A stretch of 64,000 nucleotides of DNA from Galeopsis tetrahit. Its lineage: Eukaryota; Streptophyta; Magnoliopsida; Lamiales; Lamiaceae. The stretch is from NCBI GenBank assembly GCA_963675135.1, contig OY776128.1, forward strand, positions 73,104,670 through 73,168,669, in the 5' to 3' direction. The notes beneath the pieces were generated by a model. That model searched no databases, was not told where the DNA came from, and saw only the letters and a list, made by a program, of their open reading frames with translations. How positions within the stretch are numbered: the stretch's first letter is position 1; the number at the start of each line of letters is the position of its first letter. Shown piece by piece: positions 54,536 through 64,000 of this stretch. The translations under genes were made by a program, and so were the position numbers.

Positions 54536-57500
54536 ATGGAATCAGAAAATTCGCCCACATCGACCAGCCCGGTCAAATGTTGCGATTGCGGGTGCAGCTG
54601 TTCAATGATGAGCAGGTCCTTTTCAGCATCTAATATTCGGTCTATCAAACGTAAAATCGATGAAGCTGAAGAAGACAACAACAACACATTCACCATCCCA
54701 GGACTCATCATACCACAAAATGCCCGTGTGGAGATTGAATACGAATGTAGGGCACTGCGTGAAGCCCTCGGTAGTCAACAGCAGACTATTCAGGATCTCA
54801 TTTCGGAGTTGGACGAGGAGAGAAATGCATCCTCTTCAGCTGCCAATGAGGCCATGTCTATGATTCTGAGGTTGCAGAGAGAGAAGGCAGAGATTCAGAT
54901 GGAGGCAAGGCAGTTTAAGAGGTTCGTTGAGGAGAAAACTGCACATGAACAGCAGGAGATGGTGGCCCTGGAGGATTTATTGTATAAAAGGGAGCAGAGC
55001 ATTCAATCCCTTACCTGTGAGGTTCAAGCTTATAAACACAGGATGTTGAGTTATGGGTTCTCGGAGGCTGAGGCTGATGGAGGCGATGGAGAAAAGAGCT
55101 TAAGCCGAAATACTAGCATTATTGAGAGCCTAGAAGGGCAATTTGATTTTCCTCCTTATGAAATTTACCCTCCTCTTAAGTGCAATATAAACGAATGCCA
55201 GAATTATCCAGATGGAGATGATGAATCTGCTGATATAGAGAAATATGCTTTCGGGGAAACCCCTCGTCCTCAGCGTCGGTTAAAGGATTTGGAGTTCCGA
55301 ATCAATGAATTGGAGCAAAGCCCAAGAGCCATTCAACCTGAGAAGGAATACTTTGGTACGAAAAATATGCTTGAAAAGGTAATAGTTGGTCAATCTCCAA
55401 GGCGATCTAGGCATTTTAGGAAGCATTCAACGGACAGCACAAATTCATTTTTCGCAATGGGTAAAGAAATGGGTCCAGATTTTGCCACAGATTCTCCAAG
55501 ATTTGGAAGTAGTATTAAGAAGACACCCTTTTCCCATTTGGATAATTCTAATTTGAGGAAAATGGATAATGCATCAGAAATTGGGGATGATATGAATGAC
55601 AGAGTTTACACAATAGATTCCATTCATCAAGGAGCATCAATTAATGGTGTCATGAATCAAAAGGCTTTTGGTGTTGATTGTGATGATTATATGATGAGCC
55701 CTAGGGATTCACCTATGCATTCTGAAGTCAAAGACCTAGAAGTCCAGAAGCTGTATGCAAGACTTCACGCTCTTGAAGCTGACAGAGAATCAATGAGGCA
55801 GTCAATCATTTCTGTTGGGACTGATAAAGCACAACTGATATTGTTGAAGGAGATAGCTGAGAACTTGTGCAAAGACATGTCACCATCAAGGGCAAAGTCA
55901 GTGCAGAAGCAGTCGGCGGCTAGGAGTTTATCCTCCAAAACATTGTTTAAGGTGACAATAATGATAAATACGTTCTTTATTTCTATATATGATATGATTG
56001 CTGTATTGAGTCATTCTGCTTGATACAATTGTCTCTAGTTTCTCATCTCTGCACTTCTACTATATCTGCCCCTTGTTTTTCTTCTGTGCTGCGTTGTCTG
56101 TAACCTCGAAATGGATCAAGCAAACCTTAGTTTCTGTAATAATGTGATTATCTGGTTAAGTAGTCCAATCATAGTTTATAATTGAGAGTTCTCTACATTT
56201 ATTTGAATAAACCGTGATGATTCTAAACTTATTTAAATGGATATGATGTCCATCGTTGGAGTATGGAATCTTTTGCGTAATATAACCATCAAGATCTACA
56301 TTCCCAAATATGGCTGGGGTCATAATAGTATGAGGTCAGCAAAATATTATTGTTGGCTTCCTCGTATTCCCATTTTGTGCTATATTCTCCTATTTGATAT
56401 TATGCTTTCTGGATGTCACTACAAAGATATGCTTTCCACATTTACATTACTTATTTCACATATTTTCACTGTCTTACTAAATAATTGTTTTTAAGTCCAT
56501 TTCCATTCTCTTTCTAATCCTTGTGTTATTATCCCACATGATGGAATGCATATGGGAAATTATAAATGGAAAAAAAATAACAATAGTTGGGGTTAGCTGT
56601 AAAAGGAATTTTCTTTTTTAGTGACATTCCACCTATTTGACCCTTTTTAAACCTACGTAGACCAGTTTGTGAGGTGTAGACTGTTCTTCTTGGCGAAGTT
56701 GTTTATATTATTTTATATGCATCTATTAATGCATATTTCAGCATTTTGCATGACTGCTAATAATATATTTCTCCTTGTCCAGTGGGTTCTTTCTTTTGTT
56801 TTGTGGAGAAGAAAAGCACGCCGATGCAAGTAAGTACATTGAATCTATATATGTTTTTTTTACATTGGTTGGTACTTTATGTTAATATTTGCTGTTATTA
56901 CCTACATGCTGTTTTACTTGGTTGGTTACCCTTGTACTGTTAGATTTTTTTACACCTAGCTTTGGCGTCTTTTGACTTCATATCATATTTAGGGCAAGTC
57001 ATTCACTAAATGGTAATACCGCTAATGATAAAATACTGTCAGAATACTTGAAAACTGGACCTTCATTAAGCGAAAAAGAAGAAACCTGTAATAGTAGCTA
57101 CATTTAACAAAATAAGAGCTTATGATTGCTAACCCTTGAGGAAAGAAGTGCTAACGGCTAATATTAGTAGTACAATACAGCTTTTCTTGTATTTATACAA
57201 TTTTTTTTCTGATCAATATAGATATCATACCCTGTAGTTAGAGCCTGTTTGGCTAAGCTTATTTTAAGCATCTTATAAGTTCTTTCAAGAGCTTATAAGA
57301 TGTAATTTTAAAGTAACTTATAAGTTGTTAAAGTGTTTGACTAATAAAACTCATAAATTCTTTGATAATTTGAGGGAAATGTTTTTAAATTTTAATATAA
57401 AATAAAGAGCTTACTTTAAGATATCATAAGCTGTTAATTTTATTTTTTTACCAAACACTGTTTGAGAGCTTATTAGTAGTTTCTAATCATCTTATAAATG

Positions 57501-57740
57501 TTTGGGTTCTTATTAGTTTCTAATCATCTTATAAGTTGTTTTAAGGAGATTATAAACTCATTAAACGGGCTCTTAATATGGTGAGGTTTTCTTATATCTA
57601 TGCAATTTTTTTCTGATCAATATAGGTACGTGTTTGGATTATCAACAAAGAACGAAGGCCTGCTAATGCTGTTAGACCGAGGTCCTCGTGTGGGACAGCG
57701 GAGAAACGTGATAACTACAAACATGTCAATCAAATACTAA
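54536..57740 (+). CDS. GTD-binding (DUF593) protein, myosin-binding protein 7-like
   Basis: Exons 54536-55951, 56783-56829 (47 bp) and 57626-57740, with borders TTTAAG|GTGACA, TCCAG|TGGG, GCAA|GTAAGT and ATATAG|GTACG; joined in frame they encode 525 aa. After a Cys-rich start (KCCDCGCSC) the GTD-binding coiled coil spans about 65-180 (VEIEYECRALREALGSQQQTIQDLISELDEERNA...EDLLYKREQSIQSL). A low-complexity acidic/Ser-rich middle and a second helix (about 400-455, VKDLEVQKLYARLHALEADRE) follow. The last exons add a short hydrophobic stretch WVLSFVLW and a basic tail. The family binds the globular tail of myosin XI on vesicles (MyoB). Reading past exon 1 instead would give a different 24-residue end, an intron-retention form. 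Confidence 0.88.
57187..57632 (+). repeat. Duplicated splice-acceptor region flanking the MITE
   Basis: 'caatttttttctgatcaatatag' occurs at about 57199-57222 (one T longer) and 57603-57625, each preceded by a related 'ttttcttatatttat'-like stretch. The downstream copy is the real exon 3 acceptor; the upstream one is followed by 'atatcat' and would be a cryptic acceptor. Confidence 0.75.
57241..57572. mobile_element. Tourist-type (PIF/Harbinger) MITE in MyoB-like intron 2
   Basis: TTA duplication (57238-57240 and 57573-57575) with inverted ends GAGCCTGTTTGG and GAGCCCGTTTAA. The interior repeats 'cttataag' words in both orientations. 332 bp. Confidence 0.8.
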
Positions 57741-58895
57741 ATGCTCCACATGTACACAGTGGAGACATGTGTCATCTACAAACATGTCTATGGTGACAGA
57801 TGGCGAGTGGTTTTAAGCTTTTCCCTGCTTTGGATTATGCAGTTGCACAATACGTTTTCTGTGGAGTTTCTTGTTGATTGGTTGTTCATCCTCATCCTCA
57901 TCCTCATCATGTGTGGTGGTATTTTACTTCCATTTGTGGCATAGCATACACATTTAGAAGACATATCCCCTATCATATGTTGGAATAGGATGATACATTG
58001 TTTTTTGGCAATGCAGAATCGTGGATACTGTGTTGTTATCCTTGTGGGCTTTGGCTTTGTGAAAAATTTAGTCTTTAAATCTGCCTTAGTTAGTTCGCAT
58101 CTGTATATTCACCACATCCAATTATTTTAATTTGTGCTTATATTTGTCCTCTCCAACCACACTTATCTTGGAGATTTTAGCTTTAATGTGATTTTGGAGA
58201 TTTTATTCATTAAAGCTCTAATGTAATTATGGAGATTTTTGGACAGTTATGTTTTCTTGTCAATTTAATCTATTTTGACAAGTTGGTATCATAAATTTTT
58301 GTCTTTTCGGTCAAAAAAACTAGTAAATGTGAACTCATTAGAGTAAAACGGTATGCGATCTTCTCAACGATAGAAAGCACCCTCGTGATAGATTTTCTTT
58401 CAGACGAGCAAAGTGTTTGATAGAATGCATAATTATAAATTCCGTTGATTAGCTCGTCTGACTACAATATCTCCTCGTATTAGATTAGACCTCTTCTTGC
58501 AATGTTCAAACCACTTGCACGGCCTATGAATAAGGTAGACTCCTCGTTACTCTATTTGAAGATGAGATTAAAAAACTCAAAACAACACCCTAACCTTACC
58601 TTAATTCACACCCAAATTAAATACCCTAAATAGGCAAAAACCATAACCCCAAATTGCATTCCATCAAATATTTGTGGCAGTTAGAAGGGGAAGGGGAAAT
58701 AACATGGTTTCCATTGTCCCTCTCCCATGTTTCGCGTTCTTCAAGTTCTCCAAATTTATATTTTTAGTGTAATTTTTCTCATTTCATTTAAATTTCTCAA
58801 CTACTGTACTCTGCTATTATTTGTTTTGCTCTCTTCTCTCACACATTGGTGGCTCGCTCAAACTTACAGTGTTTTTCAAAAAAATTCGAATAAAT
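57741..58895. other. 3' UTR of the MyoB-like gene and intergenic DNA
   Basis: The first few hundred bases are probably 3' UTR, since they carry T-rich and 'cctcatcctcatcctcatc' repeats (about 57889-57906). The rest has no recognised feature. Confidence 0.4.
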
Positions 58896-58899
58896 ATTA

Positions 58900-59198
58900 C
58901 TCCCTCAGTCCCGTGATTACTTGCACACTTTCCTTATTGGGGACGTCCCAAAATTACTTGCATACTCTTTATATGGAAATACCCCATAAAATTAATAACC
59001 TCACACCATCATTTTATTTTCAAATTTGTCACTCCTTTTTTTCCATACATTTCACTTTACACATCATCAAATCAACTTTACCGCATCATCAAATTACCTA
59101 AAATACCCCTCCTTTATCTTACATCATCAAGTACTAAATTCACTTTTCTTAAACAACGTGTCGGTCAAACCGTGCAAGTAATCTTGGGACGGAGTGAG
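58900..59198. mobile_element. Stowaway-type MITE upstream of the TXNL4B-like gene
   Basis: TA duplication (58898-58899 and 59199-59200); ends CTCCCTCAGTCCCGTGATTA and the inverted partner CTCACTCCGTCCCAAGATTA. It matches the copy at 11398-11725 along most of its length. It lies 165 bp before the start codon of the next gene. Confidence 0.88.
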
Positions 59199-59362
59199 TA
59201 AAAATATATATTTTTTTAATTCGCGTAATAAGACGAGATTAAAATAAATATTTGTTTTAACTAGTGTGTATTACTTTAAAAAGGAAAAAAAAACTAGTAT
59301 GTAAATATATATTCTGGCGCATTCGATTCAAATCAGTAGCCCTAAATTAAGAAATTTGAGGA

Positions 59363-59818
59363 ATGGAATATTTGCTGCCGACGATTAGGAAGAAAAGCGA
59401 GGTGGATTCTCTGATCAGAGACACCCTAGACAAAGTCCTAGTCCTCCGGTTCGGTGTCTCGACCGACGCCGTCTGCCTCCACCTCGACGACATTCTCTAC
59501 AAATCGGCCAGAGACGTTTCTAGATTCGCGACGGTGGCGCTGGTGGATGTTGAATCGGATGAGATTCAAGTTTATCTCAAGTATTTTGACATAACATATG
59601 TGCCCTCTACTGTTTTCTTCTTCAATGCTCACCACATGAAGATGGATTCCGGAAGTGCAGATCACACTAAATGGGTTGGTTCATATCAGAGTAAACAGGA
59701 TTTTATTGATATTGTGGAGGCCATATACAGAGGGGCGATGAAGGGCAAGCTTATCGTACATTGTCCCCTGCCTCCTGAGAAAATACCAAAGTTTCAGTTG
59801 CTGTATAAAGATGTTTAG
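59363..59818 (+). CDS. Thioredoxin-like protein 4B (TXNL4B/DIM2-like), U5 snRNP family
   Basis: Intronless, 151 aa, the full length for this family. It covers one DIM1-type thioredoxin fold from residue 1 (MEYLLPTIRKKSEVDSLI) through VLVLRFG, VALVDVES, IQVYLKYFDITYVPSTVFFFNAHHMKMD and DHTKWVGS to the C-terminal IPKFQLLYKDV. No redox CXXC is present, as expected for DIM1 relatives. DIM1 (142 aa) is a core U5 snRNP protein and TXNL4B is its paralogue linked to pre-mRNA splicing and cell-cycle progression; features such as the longer C-terminal tail favour the 4B type. The start is the first ATG and matches the family N-terminus. A Stowaway MITE occupies the proximal promoter. Confidence 0.88.
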   Translation: MEYLLPTIRKKSEVDSLIRDTLDKVLVLRFGVSTDAVCLHLDDILYKSARDVSRFATVALVDVESDEIQVYLKYFDITYVPSTVFFFNAHHMKMDSGSADHTKWVGSYQSKQDFIDIVEAIYRGAMKGKLIVHCPLPPEKIPKFQLLYKDV

Positions 59819-59952
59819 GAGGTATTATCTAATTTTTAATTGATGTATGAAGATCTTCATGTTTAGGGCACAATTGCAAGAAGAAAAGTCTTAATTTTCT
59901 AGATTTCATATAATATTGGTTAATTAAAAAAAATTTGTATGTTTGTGTGCAA

Positions 59953-60570
59953 CCAATTTGGGGGTTCTATCAACTATATGCAAATCTTTCTATGTTTTCT
60001 GCACTTATGAGCTCTTTGTAGTAATCTTGTATTGGAGACGTCTAAAAATGAATTATTGTACAACGATTCTTTGAAAAATACTTCTGTTAGTGATCATACA
60101 TGTTCAATTTGTCACTGTGAGTTCAGTTTGGTTCAAATTATTCAGTGGGAATGATAATTAGAATTACAATGATAATGATAATTTACATTTTTAGTGTTTT
60201 TGCTCTAATCACTAATTATTATTGATTGAAAAATAGTGAAATTATTGAAGATAAATGATTGATTATAGGGAGAGGTAGTGAATCAAAATGGGGTAATGAT
60301 TAACTTATTTTGAGTCTCATTATCGTGTACGAAGTATGATGAAGGTGAATTGATCATCTTTTATTCTTATTACCCACAATAATTACTCATGTTCATTCTT
60401 AGCATTCTTATTCACATTGAAAAATTTAGAACCAAGGCCTCCCTTAAGTTCTGAACTTTTATTCTGATTACTTGTTTAAGAGTTGGCTTTGTGCTATTCT
60501 TAAAATGAAACCGATTGGTTTGAGAGGGATAATAAATTAGGAAAAAAATGTATTTCTGTTGAGGATACAA
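59953..60570 (+). pseudogene. Decayed duplicate of the F-box/JmjC gene
   Basis: 59953-60118 matches 63553-63720 of the intact gene ('gcaaatctttctatgttttctgca', 'aatcttgtattggagac', 'ctcatacatgttca'-like). 60421-60570 matches about 63735-63855 ('ctgattacttgttt', 'aaaatgaaacc', 'gggtatttctgttgagga'-like). Many substitutions and indels break the frame. An AT-rich insertion of about 300 bp (60119-60420) separates the parts. Only the F-box-proximal segment is represented. Confidence 0.85.
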
Positions 60571-61040
60571 ATAAGCTGATGGGGTTGAGGTAATCTTATT
60601 GGTGAATCGCATGTTCATTTGAATTAGGAATTGTAGGGAGATTAACCAACAAAAGGAATATCACTATCGAACAAAAGGAAGTCGGGAGTGCTGCAATAAA
60701 ATTCTGATTTTACAACATTCTTGTTGATGAAAATATATTGTTGCAATAAAATTGAAAAAGCTGATCTCTATCGAACAACTTGAGTAGTCCAAGATCTTAA
60801 TTTATTAAATCTGTTTTAGATCTATTCATGCATCAAATATGTTCCTTGAGCATAATCAATGTACAGAAGAATCTGTGTTTTTGTTTGTTGTCATTATCAA
60901 GAATTAAGATAATACATATAACTTTGTTCCTCAATAATCCTATTTTTTCATTTATCAGCATCTTTGCTTAATGCTCTATGTCTGTTAATTTGAAAGTCAG
61001 GTTTTAATATAATTCTGATTTTATTTATCTCTTTACTGTA
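60571..61040. other. Intergenic, nothing recognised
   Basis: AT-rich spacer between the F-box/JmjC relic and the hAT relic. Confidence 0.35.
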
Positions 61041-61610
61041 GATGTCAAGCATTGAAGCCTCACAGCCAGTCAGCCACAGACTCAGGGTACAACTCAAGTT
61101 ACTCAACCTTCATATGCTCCTCGACCACTAAAACCAATAAAAAGAAAACCAGTGAAACAAAAATATGAAGTGTGGATCACTTCGAGAGGATCCAGAGTGA
61201 AGACGGCACCTCTGAATCAGCAAAGTGCAATTACTGCGATAAGGTCTTGTGCTCTATTACAAAAAAAAAAAAAAAAAGGAACTTCATCACTTCATGCCCA
61301 TATGAATTCATGCATGAAAAACCCTCACAATCAAGACACAAATCAAGTATTGTTAAGTTTGCAGCAAAGCAATGATGAGGGTAATGTTGGGTTTGTTACA
61401 CTTAGTGCATTGAAGTTTGATCAGGATGAAATTAGGGAAGCACTTGTACAAATGGTTATTATTGATGAGTTGTCATTTAAGTACTAATTATGGATTGGGA
61501 GATCAAGAAAATGGATGAGGCCATGAAGATTTTTTTTGATAAATATTGGGAGGATCTCGAAAAAATGAGTAAAATCATATTTTGGGTGGTTGTGTACTTG
61601 TGTTTGATCA
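61041..61610 (+). pseudogene. hAT-family transposase relic (BED zinc finger, internally deleted)
   Basis: Starting at ATGTCAAGC (MSSIEASQPVS), shifting frames give a BED-type zinc finger: KQKYEVW, then DHFERIQSEDGTSESAKCNYCDK, then GTSSLHAHMNSCMKNPHNQDTNQ. This continues to FDQDEIREALVQMVIIDELSFKY and a stop at 61485-61487. Immediately after, MDEAMKIFFDKYWEDLEKMSKIIFW (about 61513-61590) resembles a segment from much later in hAT transposases, just before the dimerisation region. The catalytic centre is therefore deleted. An A16 run near 61260 coincides with one frameshift. Confidence 0.85.
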
Positions 61611-61836
61611 TATGATGCTCACCTAGGTCAAAAGTTATACTCTCTCATTCCTTTTTAAGGTTTACATTTTTCTTTTAATTTGTCCTATAGCTAAAGATTT
61701 ACCTTTTCTGGCTGCACGCCATTATACAATAACATCTATTATAACAAAAATTTATGTACATCAGTTGATAAAATTTTATTGATATTTATTTGTTTAAAAT
61801 ACTAATTATTTACTTTAAAATATTAGTGTGCAACTG
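61611..61836. other. Intergenic with possible Stowaway remnant
   Basis: 'tatactctctcattcctttttaagg' at 61637 resembles a decayed Stowaway end. Otherwise unremarkable. Confidence 0.35.
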
Positions 61837-61846
61837 TGCAAGACTT

Positions 61847-62327
61847 TCTTCTTCTTCTTTTTTTTTTTTTTTTTGACAATATACGAGGAGTATACAGAAT
61901 TTAAAAGTAACACATCTCCTTATTATATTAGGGAATATCATTTTCAACTCAGTCGTAAGGTGTTGAAAAATTATAAGCTTTTTGAGCCATCATATGTGCT
62001 GCCTGAATCACAATCCCAAATTAAAAGATACCTAAGGTGTTGAAAAATTCTAAGCTTTCTGAGCCATCATATGTTCTGCCTGAATCACAATCCCAAATTA
62101 AAAGATATTTCAGTAAACTTCTGATTTCTTTAATCAGGTCATTCTCCATTCCTTCAAAATAAATAGAAGCGTTAATGGCCCCAATAGAATTGGCAGAATC
62201 CATTCTAAGACTCGAATCGACATCTTGTGTTTAATACAACTTTTCAAACCTTTTTGAACCGCAATTAATTTTGATGCAACAACATATCCCAGATTTTTAA
62301 TACGCTCACCGCCAGCCAGTAAGACCC
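61847..62327 (-). mobile_element. 5'-truncated LINE with RNase H-like end (481 bp)
   Basis: A 10-bp duplication TGCAAGACTT (61837-61846 and 62328-62337) brackets a minus-strand insert ending in poly(A) (poly(T) at about 61858-61874). From the 5' side the minus strand encodes ASKLIAVQKGLKSC, MSIRVLE, then, after a one-base slip, DSANSIGAINASIYFEGMENDLIKEIRSLLKYL. This is the pattern of the RVT_3 RNase H domain at the C-terminus of some plant LINEs. Confidence 0.78.
61957..62110. repeat. 77-bp tandem duplication inside the LINE fragment
   Basis: Copies 61957-62033 and 62034-62110 ('aaggtgttgaaaaattntaagctt...aattaaaagatanct') differ at only a few positions. Confidence 0.88.
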
Positions 62328-62446
62328 TGCAAGACTTACCTCAAAAGAAGTACTCCGTATTATATTTTTGAATAAGGCAATGCTAATTATAGAGGTTTTA
62401 CTTATGAGTAACACGTGTACTTAAATTTTACATTGTTTCATACAAA

Positions 62447-62864
62447 TAGGGGTGTAGACGAGTCGAGTCGAGTAGTGCTGAGCTCGAAACTCGACTCGAC
62501 TCAGTCGAGCCTAAAATTTTAAAGATCGAGCTTGATTCCGATAAATTCAAGCTCGGCTCGACTCGATTACCTATATAATTTTCAAAATTAATTTTAAAAC
62601 ATATTTTTTTCTAAAATAAACCCGAGCTCGGCTCAACTCGATTACTCGTATATGAATATAAATTATATATTAATGACAAAATAGTAAATATTGTTCAAGC
62701 TCGATTAGTCTCGCGAGCCTTTCGAGCCGAGTATCTATGAGCTCGAATTCGGTAGCTACTCGAGTAGCTCGAAACTCGACTCGATTAACTTCGAGTTAAT
62801 TTCGATTTGTTTTCGAGTCGAGCACGAATAGCTCACGAGTAGGCTCGATTCACTTACATCCCTA
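62447..62864. mobile_element. Small non-autonomous hAT element (418 bp)
   Basis: Flanking 8-mers CATACAAA (62439-62446) and TATACAAA (62865-62872) match at 7 of 8; inverted ends TAGGGGTGTAG and TAGGGATGTAA. The whole element is filled with 'gagctcgaaactcgactcga' words in both orientations. No coding capacity. Confidence 0.8.
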
Positions 62865-63020
62865 TATACAAATAATGAATACTCCAATGAAATTAATTAA
62901 TACTCAATAATATTGAATAAAATCAATTAATGCTACTCAATAAAAAATAAAATACTACTAATTGATGGAGTACTCCGGAGTTAACTTATATACTCTCAAT
63001 TCCATTATTTAATTTGTTAG

Positions 63021-63023
63021 ATT

Positions 63024-63066
<43 letters not shown>

Positions 63067-63076
63067 TTTTTTTTTA
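63021..63076. repeat. (ATT)n/(TA)n/T microsatellite
   Basis: Compound simple repeat about 150 bp upstream of the start codon of the F-box/JmjC gene. Confidence 0.85.
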
Positions 63077-63222
63077 TAATTGCTTGAGGTTGGACTTAGA
63101 TTTGGGAGTGAGGGTTGCTAAAGAGTAAAAACCCTTTGGAGGCCAGCGCCACTCTTTTCCGCCCCCTTCGCCGGAATACCCTTATAAACACCTTCCAGCG
63201 GCGGCAACCACCGTGTGTCAAA

Positions 63223-64000
63223 ATGCTGAAAACGCGATTGAAAAGAGGGAAGCTATCCCGCAAATCTGTTTCCAAAAAGCCAAACTCTATTCCAAAAAAA
63301 CCAAAACTTGAATCCAAAAATCAAGAAACAATCTTTGCAGCAGGGGAAGATGAAGAATATGAACAAATTGAAGAAGGCGAGGATGGTAATTTCAGCTTGA
63401 AAGGTTCAGCTCAATCCCACTCACATGGAGTCCAACCCTTGGGAAATCTTTATTTCAGCTCTTCACGCATTAATTCAAGAAACACTGGCCTAGGTAATCT
63501 GCAAACTCTTACAGATGAGCTCGTTCTCGACATTCTTGGACTTTTAAGTGGGACCCATTTGGGGGTTTTATCAACTGTAAGCAAATCTTTCTATGTTTTC
63601 TGCAGTCATGAGCCTCTGTGGAGGAATCTTGTATTGGAGACCTGTAAAAATGGATTCTTGTTCACTAATTCTTGGAAAAATACTTTTGTTGGTGCTCATA
63701 CATGTTCATCTAACATTATCAGTTCTGGAATTAAAGTTAGAAACTTTTACTCTGATTACTTGTTTCAAAGCTGGCTCTGTGCTAATCTTGAAATGAAACC
63801 TGAGTGGCTTGAAAGGGATAACATAATAAGGAAAAGGGGTATTTCTGTTGAGGAGTTTGTGTCGAAATTTGAGGAACCGAATAAGCCTGTTTTGTTAGAA
63901 GGTTGTTTGGATAATTGGGCTGCAATAGAAAAATGGGATAGAGAATATTTAATTGAAGTTTGTGGTGATGCTCAATTCTCAGTTGGGCCAGTTCATATGA
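63223..64000 (+). CDS. F-box/JmjC-domain protein (plant JMJ21/At1g78280-like), 5' part
   Basis: An uninterrupted frame from ATG at 63223 to the window end (259 codons, no stop). The N-terminus is basic (MLKTRLKRGKLSRKSVSKKP), then acidic. An F-box-like segment follows at about 95-145 (LQTLTDELVLDILGLLSGTHLGVLSTVSKSFYVFCSHEPLWRNLV). Next comes the region leading into a JmjC domain of the JMJD6/FIH-like kind: SVEEFVSKFEEPNKPVLLEGCLDNWAAIEKW (about 207-237). The catalytic HxD lies beyond the window. The order F-box then JmjC matches the plant protein family to which At1g78280 belongs, which I recall as about 900 aa with a further C-terminal domain. Role unknown; presumed Fe(II)/2-oxoglutarate oxygenase with SCF link. 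An upstream decayed partial copy lies at 59953-60570. Confidence 0.85.
   Translation, partial: MLKTRLKRGKLSRKSVSKKPNSIPKKPKLESKNQETIFAAGEDEEYEQIEEGEDGNFSLKGSAQSHSHGVQPLGNLYFSSSRINSRNTGLGNLQTLTDELVLDILGLLSGTHLGVLSTVSKSFYVFCSHEPLWRNLVLETCKNGFLFTNSWKNTFVGAHTCSSNIISSGIKVRNFYSDYLFQSWLCANLEMKPEWLERDNIIRKRGISVEEFVSKFEEPNKPVLLEGCLDNWAAIEKWDREYLIEVCGDAQFSVGPVHM

Overview
This is a nuclear window from a flowering plant, most likely a eudicot. The evidence is intron-split plant gene families (SMXL, GUX-type GT8 glucuronosyltransferase, GTD-binding/myosin-binding protein, TXNL4B-like, F-box/JmjC), AT-rich intergenic DNA, Ty1-copia and solo LTRs, L1-type LINE tails, and many MITEs. I cannot name the species from sequence alone.

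Layout. 0-2.7 kb: a decayed citrate synthase gene fragment, then AT-rich DNA. 2.7-8.5 kb: a hAT element, an unclassified repeat with a tRNA-like patch, one small single-pass membrane protein gene (minus strand), and two Mutator-like elements. 8.5-11.3 kb: nothing recognised. 11.3-14.9 kb: nested MITEs and an SMXL3-like gene (minus, 3 exons, 733 aa). 15-22.2 kb: transposon-dominated, including a foldback Mutator MITE with a perfect 9-bp target duplication, a Stowaway MITE, and a GC-cargo Mutator-like element. 22.5-32.4 kb: two Ty1-copia elements in divergent orientation, 97 bp apart, each disabled by one visible lesion. 33.4-52.6 kb: a cluster of three GUX-like genes (one plus, two minus). The two minus genes lie in a segmental tandem duplication, and the elements that inserted after the duplication can be read against the other copy. 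This zone also holds two solo LTRs (one nested in a hAT element) and a 5'-truncated LINE. 54-58 kb: a myosin-binding-protein-like gene (525 aa). 59.4-59.8 kb: an intronless TXNL4B/DIM2-like gene. 60-62.9 kb: a decayed F-box/JmjC duplicate, a hAT transposase relic, a truncated LINE and a small hAT. 63.2 kb to the end: the 5' part of an intact F-box/JmjC gene, running off the window.

How the genes relate. The intact genes are not an operon or pathway. SMXL3 types act in phloem and vascular development, GUX enzymes decorate xylan with glucuronic acid in the Golgi, MyoB proteins bind myosin XI, TXNL4B acts in pre-mRNA splicing, and the JmjC gene encodes a putative oxygenase with an F-box.

The most unusual signals are: three non-autonomous DNA transposons of two superfamilies, each carrying a GC-rich exon-like block ending in a splice-donor-like site; a 1.6-kb solo LTR with five GC palindromes upstream of a TATA box; a transposon insertion in the GUX duplication with its paralogous empty site still present; ultra-short LINE-type insertions that are little more than a poly(A) tail between 16-bp duplications; and a MyoB intron whose acceptor region is duplicated on both sides of a Tourist MITE. 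Boundaries and target duplications were read by eye; family names rest on motif recognition, not database searches.
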